64,000 nucleotides of DNA, taken from Streptomyces sp. Je 1-332 (lineage in GTDB: Bacteria > Actinomycetota > Actinomycetes > Streptomycetales > Streptomycetaceae). The position numbers were made by a program, and so were the translations under genes. Under the pieces are notes generated by a model. The model worked only from the letters and a program-made list of their open reading frames with translations. It did no database searches and was not told the DNA's origin. The DNA lies in assembly GCF_040730185.1 (NCBI RefSeq), contig NZ_CP160402.1, forward strand, positions 2,046,001 to 2,110,000, given 5' to 3'. Positions 25,690 through 35,047 of the stretch are shown here, piece by piece. Every line of letters starts with the position of its first letter. The stretch's first letter is position 1.

Positions 25690-28600
25690 TTGAACACGCA
25701 GCCGTTGCACACGCAGCCGCAGTACCGCCAGGTGCCCGCCCAGGTCGACCTGCCCGCCCTCGAGCACGCCGTGCTCGACTTCTGGCGCGAGCAGAAGATC
25801 TTCGCCAAGAGCCTGGAGCAGTCCGAGGGCCGCCCCGAGTGGGTGTTCTACGAAGGTCCGCCCACCGCCAACGGCATGCCGGGCGCCCACCACATCGAGG
25901 CCCGCGTCTTCAAGGACGTCTTCCCGCGCTTTCGCACCATGCGGGGCTATCACGTCGCCCGCAAGGCCGGCTGGGACTGCCACGGCCTCCCCGTGGAGCT
26001 CGCGGTCGAGAAGGAGCTCGGGTTCAACGGCAAGAAGGACATCGAGGCGTACGGCATCGCCGAGTTCAACGCCAAGTGCCGCGAGTCCGTCACCCGGCAC
26101 ACCGACGCCTTCGCCGACCTCACGACCCGCATGGGCTACTGGGTCGACCTCGACGACGCGTACCGCACAATGAACCCCGAGTACGTCGACTCCGTCTGGT
26201 GGTCCCTGAAGGAGATCTTCAACAAGGACCTCCTGGTCCAGGACCACCGCGTCGCCCCCTGGTGCCCGCGCTGCGGCACGGGCCTGTCCGACCACGAGCT
26301 GGCGCAGGGCTACGAGACGGTCGTCGACCCGTCCGTCTTCGTCCGTTTCCCGCTCACCGGCGGCCCGCTGGCGGGCGAGGCGGCCCTCCTGGTGTGGACG
26401 ACCACCCCGTGGACCCTCGTCTCCAACACCGCGGTCGCCGCGCACCCCGACGTCACGTACGTCGTCGCGACGAACGGTGAGGAGAAGCTCGTCGTCGCCG
26501 AGCCGCTCGTCGAGAAGGCCCTCGGCGAGGGCTGGGAGACCACGGGCCAGATGTTCACCGGCGCCGAGATGGAGCGCTGGACCTACCAGCGTCCCTTCGA
26601 GCTCGTGGAGTTCCCGGCACCGGCCCACTTCGTGGTGAACGCCGAGTACGTGACCACCGAGGACGGCACCGGTCTGGTCCACCAGTCCCCCGCCTTCGGT
26701 GAGGACGACCTCAAGGTCTGCCGCGCCTACGGCCTCCCGGTCGTGAACCCGGTGCGCCCCGACGGCACCTTCGAGGAGGACGTCCCGCTGGTAGGCGGCG
26801 TCTTCTTCAAGAAGGCCGACGAAAAGCTCACCGAGGACCTCCAGGACCGCGGTCTGCTCTTCCGGCACATCCCGTACGAGCACAGCTATCCGCACTGCTG
26901 GCGCTGCCACACCGCGCTCCTCTACTACGCGCAGCCGTCCTGGTACATCCGCACGACGGCCATCAAGGACCGCCTCCTCCAGGAGAACGAGAAGACCAAC
27001 TGGTTCCCCGACTCGGTCAAGCACGGCCGCTTCGGCGACTGGCTCACCAACAACGTCGACTGGGCGCTGTCCCGCAACCGCTACTGGGGCACCCCGCTGC
27101 CCATCTGGCGCTGCGAGGAAGGCCACTTGACGTGCGTCGGCTCGCGCGCCGAGCTCTCCGACCTGACGGGCACCGACCAGTCGGAGCTCGACCCGCACCG
27201 CCCGTACATCGACGCGGTCACCTTCCCCTGCCCGACCTGCCAGGAGACCGCCACGCGCGTCCCCGAGGTCATCGACGCCTGGTACGACTCCGGTTCGATG
27301 CCGTTCGCGCAGTGGGGATACCCGCACAAGAACAAGGAGCTCTTCGAGAGCCGCTACCCCGCGCAGTTCATCTCGGAGGCCATCGACCAGACCCGCGGCT
27401 GGTTTTACACGATGATGGCCGTCGGCACCCTGGTCTTCGACAAGTCGAGTTACGAGAACGTCGTCTGCCTCGGCCACATCCTCGCCGAGGACGGCCGCAA
27501 GATGTCCAAGCACCTGGGCAACATCCTGGAGCCGATCCAGCTGATGGACCAGCACGGCGCCGACGCGGTGCGCTGGTTCATGGCGGCCGGCGGCTCCCCG
27601 TGGGCGGCACGCCGCGTGGGCCACGGCACCATCCAGGAGGTCGTCCGCAAGACGCTCCTCACGTACTGGAACACGGTCGCCTTCCAGGCCCTGTACGCAC
27701 GCACGTCGAAGTGGGCCCCCAGCGACGCCGACCCGGCGCCCGCCGACCGCCCGCTCCTCGACCGCTGGCTGCTCAGCGAGCTGCACGCGCTCACCGACCA
27801 GGTCACGCAGTCCCTGGAGGGCTACGACACCCAGCGCGCGGGCAAGCTCCTGTCCACGTTCGTCGACAACCTCTCGAACTGGTACGTACGCCGTTCCCGC
27901 CGCCGCTTCTGGCAGGGCGACAAGGCGGCCCTGCGCACCCTGCACGAGGTCCTGGAGACGGTCACGCGTCTCATGGCCCCGCTGACGCCGTTCATCGCGG
28001 AGCGCGTCTGGCAGGACCTGGTGGTGCCGGTCACCCCGGACGCCCCGGAGTCGGTCCACCTGACGTCCTGGCCCGAGCCCGACCTGTCGGCGATCGACCC
28101 TGAGCTGTCGAAGCAGATGGTCCTCGTGCGCCGCCTGGTGGAGCTGGGCCGCGCCACGCGCGCGGAGTCGGGCGTCAAGACCCGCCAGCCGCTGTCGCGC
28201 GCGCTGATCGCCGCCACGGGCTTCGAGACGCTCAACCCGGAGCTGCACGCGCAGATCACCGAGGAGCTCAACGTCTCCTCGCTCGCGTCGCTCTCCGAGG
28301 TCGGCGGCTCACTGGTCGACACGACGGCGAAGGCCAACTTCCGCGCGCTGGGCAAGCGGTTCGGCAAGGGCGTCCAGGCGGTCGCCAAGGCCGTCGCCGA
28401 CGCCGACGCGGCCGCGCTGTCCCTGGCGCTGCGCGAGGGCACGGCGTCGGTCGAGGTCGACGGCGAGAAGGTGACGCTGGCCCCGGACGAGGTCATCATC
28501 ACGGAGACCCCGCGCGAGGGCTGGTCGGTGGCCTCCGACTCCGGCGCCACGGTCGCCCTCGACCTGGAGATCACCGAGGAGCTGCGCCGGGCGGGCCTGG

Positions 28601-28845
28601 CCCGTGACGCGATCCGCATGATCCAGGAGGCCCGCAAGAACAGCGGCCTGGACGTCGCGGACCGGATCGCCCTGCGCTGGACCTCCACGGACCCGGTCAT
28701 GATCACGGCCCTGTCCGACCACTCCGGCCTCATCGCGGACGAGGTCCTCGCCACGGACTTCGCCCAGGGCGAGGCCGACGAGGCGTACGGCGAGACGTTC
28801 ACGGACGAGTCCCTGGCGCTCACGTTCCGCCTCCGCAAGGCGTAG
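25690..28845 (+). CDS. ileS: Isoleucyl-tRNA synthetase, type 2 with GxHH signature
   Basis: A 1051-residue class I synthetase that charges tRNA(Ile). TTG at 25690 follows CGGAGGAAG. The open frame reaches 25570, but that part is riboswitch. The opening GPPTANGMPGAHHIEAR and overall length place it in the eukaryote-like type 2 group. The usual HxGH motif is replaced by GAHH, a swapped GxHH version. KMSKH (in GRKMSKHLGNI) is present, as are the editing domain and a C-terminal domain. Type 2 enzymes resist mupirocin, and the GxHH form is reported to be hyper-resistant. A strong terminator follows. Confidence 0.97.
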   Translation: MNTQPLHTQPQYRQVPAQVDLPALEHAVLDFWREQKIFAKSLEQSEGRPEWVFYEGPPTANGMPGAHHIEARVFKDVFPRFRTMRGYHVARKAGWDCHGLPVELAVEKELGFNGKKDIEAYGIAEFNAKCRESVTRHTDAFADLTTRMGYWVDLDDAYRTMNPEYVDSVWWSLKEIFNKDLLVQDHRVAPWCPRCGTGLSDHELAQGYETVVDPSVFVRFPLTGGPLAGEAALLVWTTTPWTLVSNTAVAAHPDVTYVVATNGEEKLVVAEPLVEKALGEGWETTGQMFTGAEMERWTYQRPFELVEFPAPAHFVVNAEYVTTEDGTGLVHQSPAFGEDDLKVCRAYGLPVVNPVRPDGTFEEDVPLVGGVFFKKADEKLTEDLQDRGLLFRHIPYEHSYPHCWRCHTALLYYAQPSWYIRTTAIKDRLLQENEKTNWFPDSVKHGRFGDWLTNNVDWALSRNRYWGTPLPIWRCEEGHLTCVGSRAELSDLTGTDQSELDPHRPYIDAVTFPCPTCQETATRVPEVIDAWYDSGSMPFAQWGYPHKNKELFESRYPAQFISEAIDQTRGWFYTMMAVGTLVFDKSSYENVVCLGHILAEDGRKMSKHLGNILEPIQLMDQHGADAVRWFMAAGGSPWAARRVGHGTIQEVVRKTLLTYWNTVAFQALYARTSKWAPSDADPAPADRPLLDRWLLSELHALTDQVTQSLEGYDTQRAGKLLSTFVDNLSNWYVRRSRRRFWQGDKAALRTLHEVLETVTRLMAPLTPFIAERVWQDLVVPVTPDAPESVHLTSWPEPDLSAIDPELSKQMVLVRRLVELGRATRAESGVKTRQPLSRALIAATGFETLNPELHAQITEELNVSSLASLSEVGGSLVDTTAKANFRALGKRFGKGVQAVAKAVADADAAALSLALREGTASVEVDGEKVTLAPDEVIITETPREGWSVASDSGATVALDLEITEELRRAGLARDAIRMIQEARKNSGLDVADRIALRWTSTDPVMITALSDHSGLIADEVLATDFAQGEADEAYGETFTDESLALTFRLRKA

Positions 28846-28858
28846 TCGGCCAGGAACC

Positions 28859-28905
28859 CCGAAGGCCCGGTCCCGCCGATGATCTCGGCGGGACCGGGCC
28901 TTCGG
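28859..28905 (+). terminator. Terminator of ileS
   Basis: A 21-bp perfect inverted repeat (arms 28859-28879 and 28885-28905, core GGCCCGGTCCCGCC) with a five-base loop, followed by CTTT. It begins 14 bases after the ileS stop. Confidence 0.93.
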
Positions 28906-28926
28906 CTTTGCGTGCTGACACACAAA

Positions 28927-28963
28927 AGGGCGAGGCCCCCAGAAGAACTGGGGGCCTCGCCCT
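28927..28963 (-). terminator. Terminator of divIVA and the dcw cluster
   Basis: A 16-bp perfect hairpin (arms 28927-28942 and 28948-28963, AGGGCGAGGCCCCCAG and complement). Read on the minus strand it is followed by TTTTGTG, as expected for the end of the divIVA transcript. Confidence 0.92.
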
Positions 28964-28998
28964 GAACGCTGCCGACGCCTACGGCGTGGAAACGGCCG

Positions 28999-30093
28999 TC
29001 AGTTGTCGTCCTCGTCGATGAGGAAGCCACGCATCGGCGACGGAGCCTGCTGCATGGGCTGCGGGGCCTGCGGCCGCACCGGCGCCATCGGCTGGGTCAT
29101 CGCCGGCGACATCTGCTGCTGGCCGCCGTAGGACGGACCGGCGTTCTGCTGGTTGCCGCCCATGGACTGCTGGCCGCCGTACGACGGGGCGCCCGCACCG
29201 GCCGGTGCCATGGAAGGCGCCGGGGACGGCGGAAGGGAAGCCGTCGCCGGGGTCCGCGGCGGGGCCAGCGAGTCGTCGGCCTGGGTCTCCAGCTGACGGA
29301 GCTGCGACTCCAGGTAGGACTTCAGACGCGTGCGGTACTCGCGCTCGAAGCCACGCAGGTCCTCGACCTTGCGCTCCAGCGTGGCGCGGGCGGACTCCAG
29401 GGAGCCCATCGCGACGCGGTGCTTCTCCTGCGCGTCCCGCTCCAGGGCGTCGGCCTTGGCACGGGCGTCACGCTCGAGGCCCTCGGCGCGCGAGCGGGCC
29501 TCGCCGACGATCTTGTTGGCCTCGGAACGGGCCTCCGCGATCGCCTGGTCAGCGGTCTGCTGGGCGAGGGAGAGCACACGCGCGGCGCTGTCGCCGCCGG
29601 GGCCCTGGCCGGGCTGGGGCATCTGCGGACCGTGGCCGCCCATGGGACCACCCATGGGGCCGCCCATCGGACCGCCCTGGCCCATCGGGCCGGGGCCCTG
29701 CGGACCGCCCTGCGGGCCGTGCCCACTGGGTCCTGCGGGCAGCTGCGGCGCACCACCGGGCAGCTGGGGCGGACCGCCCATCTGCTGGTGCTGCGGGTGC
29801 TGCTGCGGCGGCACCGGCTGCGGACCCGATATTGCGGCGGGCACCGGGGCGCCGGGACCACGCTGGTCCTGCGGTTCCGGAGGCTTGCGCATGCCGCCCT
29901 GTTGCTGGTTCTGCGCGGCGGCGCGGGTGGCAGCGGCCAGTTTGGCGCGCAGGTCCTCGTTCTCGCGGAGCAAGCGAGTCAGTTCGGCTTCGACCTCATC
30001 GAGGAAGGCATCGACCTCGTCCTCGTCATAGCCTTCTCGGAGGCGGACGGTCGTGAACTGCTTGTTCCGCACGTCCTCGGGGGTCAACGGCAT
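28999..30093 (-). CDS. divIVA: Polar growth determinant DivIVA (Wag31)
   Basis: A 364-residue coiled-coil protein that marks hyphal tips and directs cell-wall growth in Streptomyces. The conserved N-terminal membrane-binding domain (LTPEDVRNKQFTTVRLREGYDEDEVDAFL) is followed by a first coiled coil, a Pro/Gly/Gln/Met-rich linker of about 100 residues with repeated GGPMGGP units, and a second coiled coil (ARSRAEGLERDARAKADAL). A Gln/Pro-rich tail ends in RGFLIDEDDN. ATG at 30093 has a GGTGAAGAG site. It is the last gene of the dcw cluster here. Confidence 0.97.
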   Translation of the reverse strand: MPLTPEDVRNKQFTTVRLREGYDEDEVDAFLDEVEAELTRLLRENEDLRAKLAAATRAAAQNQQQGGMRKPPEPQDQRGPGAPVPAAISGPQPVPPQQHPQHQQMGGPPQLPGGAPQLPAGPSGHGPQGGPQGPGPMGQGGPMGGPMGGPMGGHGPQMPQPGQGPGGDSAARVLSLAQQTADQAIAEARSEANKIVGEARSRAEGLERDARAKADALERDAQEKHRVAMGSLESARATLERKVEDLRGFEREYRTRLKSYLESQLRQLETQADDSLAPPRTPATASLPPSPAPSMAPAGAGAPSYGGQQSMGGNQQNAGPSYGGQQQMSPAMTQPMAPVRPQAPQPMQQAPSPMRGFLIDEDDN

Positions 30094-30139
30094 CTCTTCA
30101 CCTCAACGTAGTCGTCGGCATTCGGCAAGACCGTATCGT

Positions 30140-30430
30140 TCACACAGACACCGACCTGACGACGGTGATCAGGATGTAGACGATGATCATCAGTACGAAG
30201 AAGGACAGGTCGAGCGCCACGCCCCCGAGACGCAGCGGCGGAATGAACCGCCGCAGAAGCTTGAGCGGTGGATCAGTGACAGTGTAGGTGGCCTCCAAAA
30301 TGACCACCATCGCCTTGCCGGGTTGCCATGAGCGGGCGAACTGGAAGACGTAGTCCATGACCAACCGGAAGATCAGCACGATGAGGAAGCACATCAGCGC
30401 GATGTAAAGCACCTGCCAGACCACGCTCAT
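30140..30430 (-). CDS. YggT-family membrane protein
   Basis: A 96-residue protein with two membrane helices, VLYIALMCFLIVLIFRLVM near the N terminus and SFFVLMIIVYILITVV at the C terminus, flanking the family motif PPLKLLRRFIPPLRLGGVALDL. YggT proteins sit beside sepF and divIVA in Gram-positive bacteria and are thought to assist division or membrane processes, but the function is unproved. The start is ATG at 30430. It lies between sepF and divIVA in the same direction. Confidence 0.92.
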   Translation of the reverse strand: MSVVWQVLYIALMCFLIVLIFRLVMDYVFQFARSWQPGKAMVVILEATYTVTDPPLKLLRRFIPPLRLGGVALDLSFFVLMIIVYILITVVRSVSV

Positions 30431-30501
30431 GTTCGCGGTTCCCTCTCCCCTGTTACTTCGTGCTGCGTTTGCCGGTTCTGCGTTACTGCTTCACTCACGT
30501 C

Positions 30502-31146
30502 TCAGCTCTGGTTGAAGAACCCGCCCTCTGCGATGCGAGCCTTGTCCTCCGCCGTTACATCGACGTTAGCAGGCGACAACAGGAACACCTTCTGCGTCAC
30601 TCGTTCAATGCTGCCATGGAGGCCGAAGACCAGACCGGCGGCAAAGTCGACAAGTCGCTTCGCATCGGTGTCGTCCATCTCGGTCAGATTCATGATCACC
30701 GGGGTGCCCTCGCGGAAGTGTTCCCCGATGGTACGGGCCTCGTTGTACGTCCGCGGGTGCAGCGTGGTGATGCGGTAGGGCTCCCGCTCGGACACGACCT
30801 TGGGCATGATCACCGGTGCGTTCTTCTCCAGGCTCTGGCGTTCAGGTGTGATGGATGCCACGGGGGCGATTCGTGCCGGACGTCCGGATTCCGCGGCCAG
30901 CGAAGCGGAATGGGCGACCGGTTCACGCTGTGCGGGGGGCTGTACCACTCGTACCGATTCGTCCCGATCTGACACGTGTGCCTGACGGGACTGGTGCGAC
31001 TGGTGTGGCGGTTCATGCCGCCTGCGGTCCCGCTCGGGCTCCGGCTCGGGTTCGAACTCGTCATCGGGGTCGAACCCCGGACCGTCGTACCCATCGTCCT
31101 CCACGAGGCCGAGGTAGACCGCCATCTTGCGCATCGCGCCGGCCAT
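30502..31146 (-). CDS. sepF: Z-ring anchoring protein SepF
   Basis: A 214-residue protein. The N-terminal amphipathic helix ([16 protein letters not shown]) should bind membrane. A charged, His/Arg-rich linker of about 90 residues follows. The C-terminal SepF domain carries [45 protein letters not shown]. SepF polymerises and tethers FtsZ to the membrane. This is the copy in the dcw cluster; Streptomyces genomes usually have other sepF-like genes. ATG at 31146 is preceded by GGAGGA with good spacing. Confidence 0.96.
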   Translation of the reverse strand: MAGAMRKMAVYLGLVEDDGYDGPGFDPDDEFEPEPEPERDRRRHEPPHQSHQSRQAHVSDRDESVRVVQPPAQREPVAHSASLAAESGRPARIAPVASITPERQSLEKNAPVIMPKVVSEREPYRITTLHPRTYNEARTIGEHFREGTPVIMNLTEMDDTDAKRLVDFAAGLVFGLHGSIERVTQKVFLLSPANVDVTAEDKARIAEGGFFNQS

Positions 31147-31270
31147 GCTCTGAGTCCTCCGCTCTGTGGTGGATCGGCTGTCGTCACCAACTGCCCGCGA
31201 TCCACGAGGTCTCCCCGCCCAACAGCGAGAATGACCATATTTTCTGCTGTGGTCCGACTTCTTGGCGACG

Positions 31271-31990
31271 TTACCCGAGCCCGGGTCGGACTCCGAGTAC
31301 CGCCGTACCGACGCGCACATGTGTCGCTCCGGCCGCCACGGCCTGTTCGAGGTCCGCACTCATCCCTGCCGACACCATGTTCGCAGCCGGATGAGCCGCG
31401 CGCATGAGGGTTGAGAATTCCATCAGCCGCTCGAACGCCGCCTGTTGCCGCCCCGCGTACGGACCGGTGAGCGGCGCCACGGTCATCAGACCGTCGAGAC
31501 GCAGCCCCGGAGCCCCTGCCACGAGTCCGGCCAACTCCTCGATGCCACCGGGGCCCACACCCCCGCGCTCGCCCCGCCCGTTCTCCTCGGCGTCGAGGGC
31601 GACCTGGATCAGACAGCCGATCTGCCGCTCGGCCCGCACCGCACCGGCCGACAGGGCGGTGACGAGCTTGGGACGGTCCACGGACTGGACCACATCGGCA
31701 TAACCGACCACGGAACGGACCTTGTTGGTCTGCAACTGGCCGACGAAGTGCCAGGCAAGGGGAAGGTCCGAGCAGTCGGCGGCCTTGGGGGCCGCGTCCT
31801 GGTCACGGTTCTCGGCGACATGGCGCACCCCGAGCTCCGAGAGGATCCGCACATCGCTCGCGGGATAGGTCTTGGTGACCACGATCAGGGTCACCTCTTC
31901 CCGCTTGCGCCCGGCCGCCGCGCACGCCGCGGCGATGCGCTCCTCGACCTGCGCCAGATTTGCGGCGAGTTGAGACTTACGGTCCGTCAT
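31271..31990 (-). CDS. yggS: YggS/PROSC pyridoxal-phosphate homeostasis protein
   Basis: A 239-residue PLP-binding protein with an alanine-racemase-like barrel. The PLP lysine lies in [13 protein letters not shown]. Other signatures are [28 protein letters not shown] and the C-terminal [25 protein letters not shown]. It buffers free PLP and has no known catalytic activity. In actinobacteria and firmicutes it regularly lies between ftsZ and sepF. The start at 31990 is six bases after the end of the laccase-domain gene, so they are probably co-translated. Confidence 0.94.
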   Translation of the reverse strand: MTDRKSQLAANLAQVEERIAAACAAAGRKREEVTLIVVTKTYPASDVRILSELGVRHVAENRDQDAAPKAADCSDLPLAWHFVGQLQTNKVRSVVGYADVVQSVDRPKLVTALSAGAVRAERQIGCLIQVALDAEENGRGERGGVGPGGIEELAGLVAGAPGLRLDGLMTVAPLTGPYAGRQQAAFERLMEFSTLMRAAHPAANMVSAGMSADLEQAVAAGATHVRVGTAVLGVRPGLG

Positions 31991-31996
31991 GCCCTA

Positions 31997-32728
31997 TCAG
32001 TCCAGCCAGACATAGCCCGCCAGACGACCGGTGGTCCGGTCGCGGCGGTACGAGAAGTGGTCACCGGATTCCAAGGTGCACACCGGCGACTGCTCGCGGT
32101 CGTGCACCCCGAGCCGCTCCAGCTGGGCGTGCACCCCCGCGGTCACGTCGACCGCCGGCGTGCCCCAGCTCGTCTCGGCGTACGCCGCGGGCTCGATCGC
32201 GGCGGCGTCCGCGCGCATTGGCTCCGGCACCTCGTAGCAGCGGCCGCAGACGGCGGGCCCCGTGCGGGCGACGACGCGGGCCGGGTCAGCGCCCAGCTTC
32301 CCCATCGCCTCGACGGCGGCGGGGACGACCCCCGCCAGCATGCCGGGCCGCCCCGCGTGAGCCGCCGCCGCGACCTTGGCGACCGGGTCGGCGAGCAGGA
32401 CGGGCGTGCAGTCCGCGGTCAGGACCGCCAGGGCGAGGCCACGGCGGGCGGTCACCACGGCGTCGACCGCCGGGATCTCGGTCTCGGCGCCCCAGGGTCC
32501 GTCGACCACGGCGACGTCGGGGCCGTGGACCTGGTTCATCCAGACGACCCGCTCGGGTGCGATGGCGAGCGACGTGGCGGCCAGCGCGCGGTTGTCGCGC
32601 ACGGCGCGCGGGTCGTCGCCGACCGCGCCGCCGAGGTTGAGCTCTTCGTACGGAACGGCGCTCACCCCGCCCCACCTGTCGGTGAAGGCGAAGTGCGCGC
32701 CGCTCACGGTGCTGTGCCGGCTTATCAC
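31997..32728 (-). CDS. pgeF: Peptidoglycan editing factor / laccase-domain protein (YfiH)
   Basis: A 243-residue protein of the multicopper-oxidase-like YfiH family. It has [15 protein letters not shown], the metal-binding [12 protein letters not shown] and the HAGRPGML histidine segment, with a C-terminal [16 protein letters not shown]. coli PgeF removes wrongly incorporated L-Ser from the peptidoglycan stem; other members act on purine nucleosides. A cell-wall proofreading role fits this location. GTG at 32728 overlaps the ftsZ stop as GTGA, so translation is coupled to ftsZ. Confidence 0.93.
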   Translation of the reverse strand: MISRHSTVSGAHFAFTDRWGGVSAVPYEELNLGGAVGDDPRAVRDNRALAATSLAIAPERVVWMNQVHGPDVAVVDGPWGAETEIPAVDAVVTARRGLALAVLTADCTPVLLADPVAKVAAAAHAGRPGMLAGVVPAAVEAMGKLGADPARVVARTGPAVCGRCYEVPEPMRADAAAIEPAAYAETSWGTPAVDVTAGVHAQLERLGVHDREQSPVCTLESGDHFSYRRDRTTGRLAGYVWLD

Positions 32729-33951
32729 TTCAGGAAGTCCGGCACGTCCAGCTCTTCGGCCTGGCTGTCCGAGTACGGACGGGCCGGCGGAACCTGCGGC
32801 GGGGCCACGGGCGCGGACGGGGTCTCGTTGACCGGAGTCACCTCGACCGGCTCCGGAGCCGGCTTCTCCTCGTGCGACGTGACGCTGCCGAGGCCGCCGT
32901 ACGGCGAACGGGACTCGGCGGGGCGGCTCGTGGCCGACGGCTGCTCGTCGCGCTGCTTGGACGGCGAGGCCGAGCTGAGGACGGTGTCGCGCTTGGACGG
33001 CGGCTGACCGCCGTCGAAGCCCGCCGCGATGACGGTGACCCTGACCTCGTCGCCCAGGGCGTCGTCGATGACGGCGCCGAAGATGATGTTGGCCTCGGGG
33101 TGGGCCGCCTCGCTGACCAGTTGGGCCGCTTCGTTGATCTCGAAGAGCCCGAGGTCGGAGCCGCCGGAGATGGAGAGCAGGACGCCCCGCGCTCCGTCGA
33201 TGGACGCCTCCAGGAGCGGCGAGGAGATCGCCATCTCCGCGGCGGCCACCGCGCGGTCGTCGCCGCGCGCCGAGCCGATGCCCATGAGCGCCGAACCGGC
33301 CTCGGACATGACCGACTTGACGTCGGCGAAGTCGAGGTTGATCAGACCCGGGGTCGTGATGAGGTCGGTGATGCCCTGGACACCGGAGAGCAGGACCTGG
33401 TCCGCCGACTTGAAGGCGTCCAGAACGCTGACCTGACGGTCCGAGATGGACAGGAGCCGGTCGTTGGGGATGACGATGAGGGTGTCGACCTCTTCGCGCA
33501 GCTCCGCGATCCCGTCCTCGGCCTGGTTGGCGCGACGACGGCCCTCGAAGGTGAACGGCCGGGTCACGACGCCGATGGTCAGGGCGCCCAGGGAGCGGGC
33601 GATGTTGGCGACGACAGGTGCGCCGCCGGTGCCGGTGCCACCGCCTTCGCCGGCGGTGACGAAGACCATGTCGGCCCCCTTGAGGACCTCCTCGATCTCC
33701 TCGCGGTGGTCCTCCGCCGCCTTGCGGCCGACTGCCGGGTTGGCTCCGGCGCCGAGGCCACGGGTGAGTTCACGGCCGACGTCGAGCTTGACGTCGGCGT
33801 CGCTCATCAACAGGGCTTGCGCGTCGGTGTTGATGGCGATGAACTCGACGCCCTTGAGACCGACCTCGATCATCCGGTTGATGGCATTGACACCACCGCC
33901 GCCGACACCGATGACTTTGATGACTGCGAGGTAGTTCTGCGGTGCTGCCAC
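32725..33951 (-). CDS. ftsZ: Cell division GTPase FtsZ
   Basis: The 408-residue tubulin-like GTPase that forms the Z-ring. The nucleotide-binding glycine motif GGGTGTG is at residues 103-109. The N-terminal [15 protein letters not shown] and the T7 loop [11 protein letters not shown] are intact. A variable Pro/Ser/Glu-rich linker leads to the C-terminal DVPDFLK peptide that binds SepF and other partners. In Streptomyces it is needed for septation and sporulation but not growth. GTG at 33951 follows GAGAGG. The 275-base gap upstream holds its promoters. Confidence 0.99.
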   Translation of the reverse strand: MAAPQNYLAVIKVIGVGGGGVNAINRMIEVGLKGVEFIAINTDAQALLMSDADVKLDVGRELTRGLGAGANPAVGRKAAEDHREEIEEVLKGADMVFVTAGEGGGTGTGGAPVVANIARSLGALTIGVVTRPFTFEGRRRANQAEDGIAELREEVDTLIVIPNDRLLSISDRQVSVLDAFKSADQVLLSGVQGITDLITTPGLINLDFADVKSVMSEAGSALMGIGSARGDDRAVAAAEMAISSPLLEASIDGARGVLLSISGGSDLGLFEINEAAQLVSEAAHPEANIIFGAVIDDALGDEVRVTVIAAGFDGGQPPSKRDTVLSSASPSKQRDEQPSATSRPAESRSPYGGLGSVTSHEEKPAPEPVEVTPVNETPSAPVAPPQVPPARPYSDSQAEELDVPDFLK

Positions 33952-34226
33952 GTCGAAGGCCTCTCGCCTCGAGTTACGTGTCGCCGCCTCGCGGTCAAGC
34001 GCCGCGACGACTGATGCCGAATGGGACGGTCCGAACGCCGACCCGAACCCTAACGTTGAAGTTTAGGGTTACCAGTGTGTCTGTTCCTTGGACTCTTCCG
34101 AACAGGACACTAAGTCGACAAGTGGCGCACGTTCAACGAACACGCCGAACCTCCCGTTTTTCTTTTCACCCTATGTGATCAGCCGTAGCGCTGCCGAACC
34201 AGGGTGCTGGCCTGCGACGATATGCG
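33952..34226 (-). promoter_or_regulatory. ftsZ promoter region with dyad and GACAC motifs
   Basis: The long gap between ftsQ and ftsZ in an otherwise tight cluster. It contains an exact inverted repeat, AACCCTAA (34046-34053) and TTAGGGTT (34063-34070). It also has two GACAC pentamers in opposite orientation, at 34077-34081 (minus) and 34106-34110 (plus). GACAC is the core of the WhiA binding motif, and WhiA activates ftsZ during sporulation in Streptomyces. AT content is higher than around it. Several developmentally timed promoters are known for ftsZ in S. coelicolor. Confidence 0.6.
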
Positions 34227-35015
34227 TCAACTCGCCGACGAGGCAGGGGCGGTGGGGACACTCACATCGAAGTGCCGTGCCTTGGGGGCGGCTTTCATCA
34301 GGGCGGTGAGTGTGCTTGCCTTCGTGTGACCCCTCTCGCTGCTGCCCCACGCTACGGTGCGTCCGCCGTTCAACTCCAGCGAGATCGAGTCGTACGAACG
34401 GACCTTGACGGCCCGTGTATCGCGCGCCACGGCCGCGGGCAGCGCGCCCGCGACCTGTACCGCCTCGCGCCGCAGCCGGTGGGAGTCGAAACGGCGCAGA
34501 CTCGCCGCCGCGTTCTCCTGATCCGGCCTCAATTCCAGGAGCGGAACACCCTTCGGCGCGTGTCCGACCGTGGCGAATCGCACGCCCTTCGCGTCCACTT
34601 CGACGAACTTTCCGCCCTTTTCGATAAGGAGAACCGGCTTGCGTTCGGTCACATTCAGACCGATTCCGTGCGGCCAGGAACGGACGACGTCGACCGAGTC
34701 GATACGCGGCAGTTTCTTGCGCAGCCGGTCCTCAAGAGCGCCGGTGTCGACCGAAATCAGGGGCGCACCGATCGGGGCCGCGGCCGCTTCGTGCACCGCC
34801 TGGGGCGTCAGAATCCGCGTCCCGGAAGTCGTCACACGCTCCACGCGCAGCCACGGAGAGCCGTAGAGCAGCCAGACTCCTCCCGCGCCGAGCAGGACGA
34901 GCGCGATCAGCGAGAGGATCAGGTTGCGCGCCCGCGGCTTGAGCGCGCGGGGCCGCGGGGGGCGGGGCGGGCCGGAGGCGAGCTTCTGCCGTTCGGCGGT
35001 GGTCGGTCCGGCCAC
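34227..35015 (-). CDS. ftsQ: Divisome protein FtsQ
   Basis: A 262-residue bitopic protein: a basic cytoplasmic N terminus (about 28 residues), one membrane helix (LILSLIALVLLGAGGVWLLY), then the POTRA domain (LRVERVTTSGTRILTPQAVHEAA) and beta domain (RKPVLLIEKGGKFVEVDAKG). FtsQ links FtsL and FtsB-type proteins to FtsW/FtsI at the septum. GTG at 35015 is the start. The murG stop is 32 bases upstream. The cluster order murG-ftsQ-ftsZ is standard for actinobacteria. Confidence 0.96.
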   Translation of the reverse strand: MAGPTTAERQKLASGPPRPPRPRALKPRARNLILSLIALVLLGAGGVWLLYGSPWLRVERVTTSGTRILTPQAVHEAAAAPIGAPLISVDTGALEDRLRKKLPRIDSVDVVRSWPHGIGLNVTERKPVLLIEKGGKFVEVDAKGVRFATVGHAPKGVPLLELRPDQENAAASLRRFDSHRLRREAVQVAGALPAAVARDTRAVKVRSYDSISLELNGGRTVAWGSSERGHTKASTLTALMKAAPKARHFDVSVPTAPASSAS

Positions 35016-35047
35016 GGTCCCTGCCTTCTTTGCCTTCTAGTGCCGTC

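Noticed and set aside
25150..28248. Minus-strand open frame of over 1000 codons antisense to ileS
   Set aside because: GC-rich third positions create such frames. It has no ribosome site or known domain, and crosses the T-box leader and DUF1059 gene.
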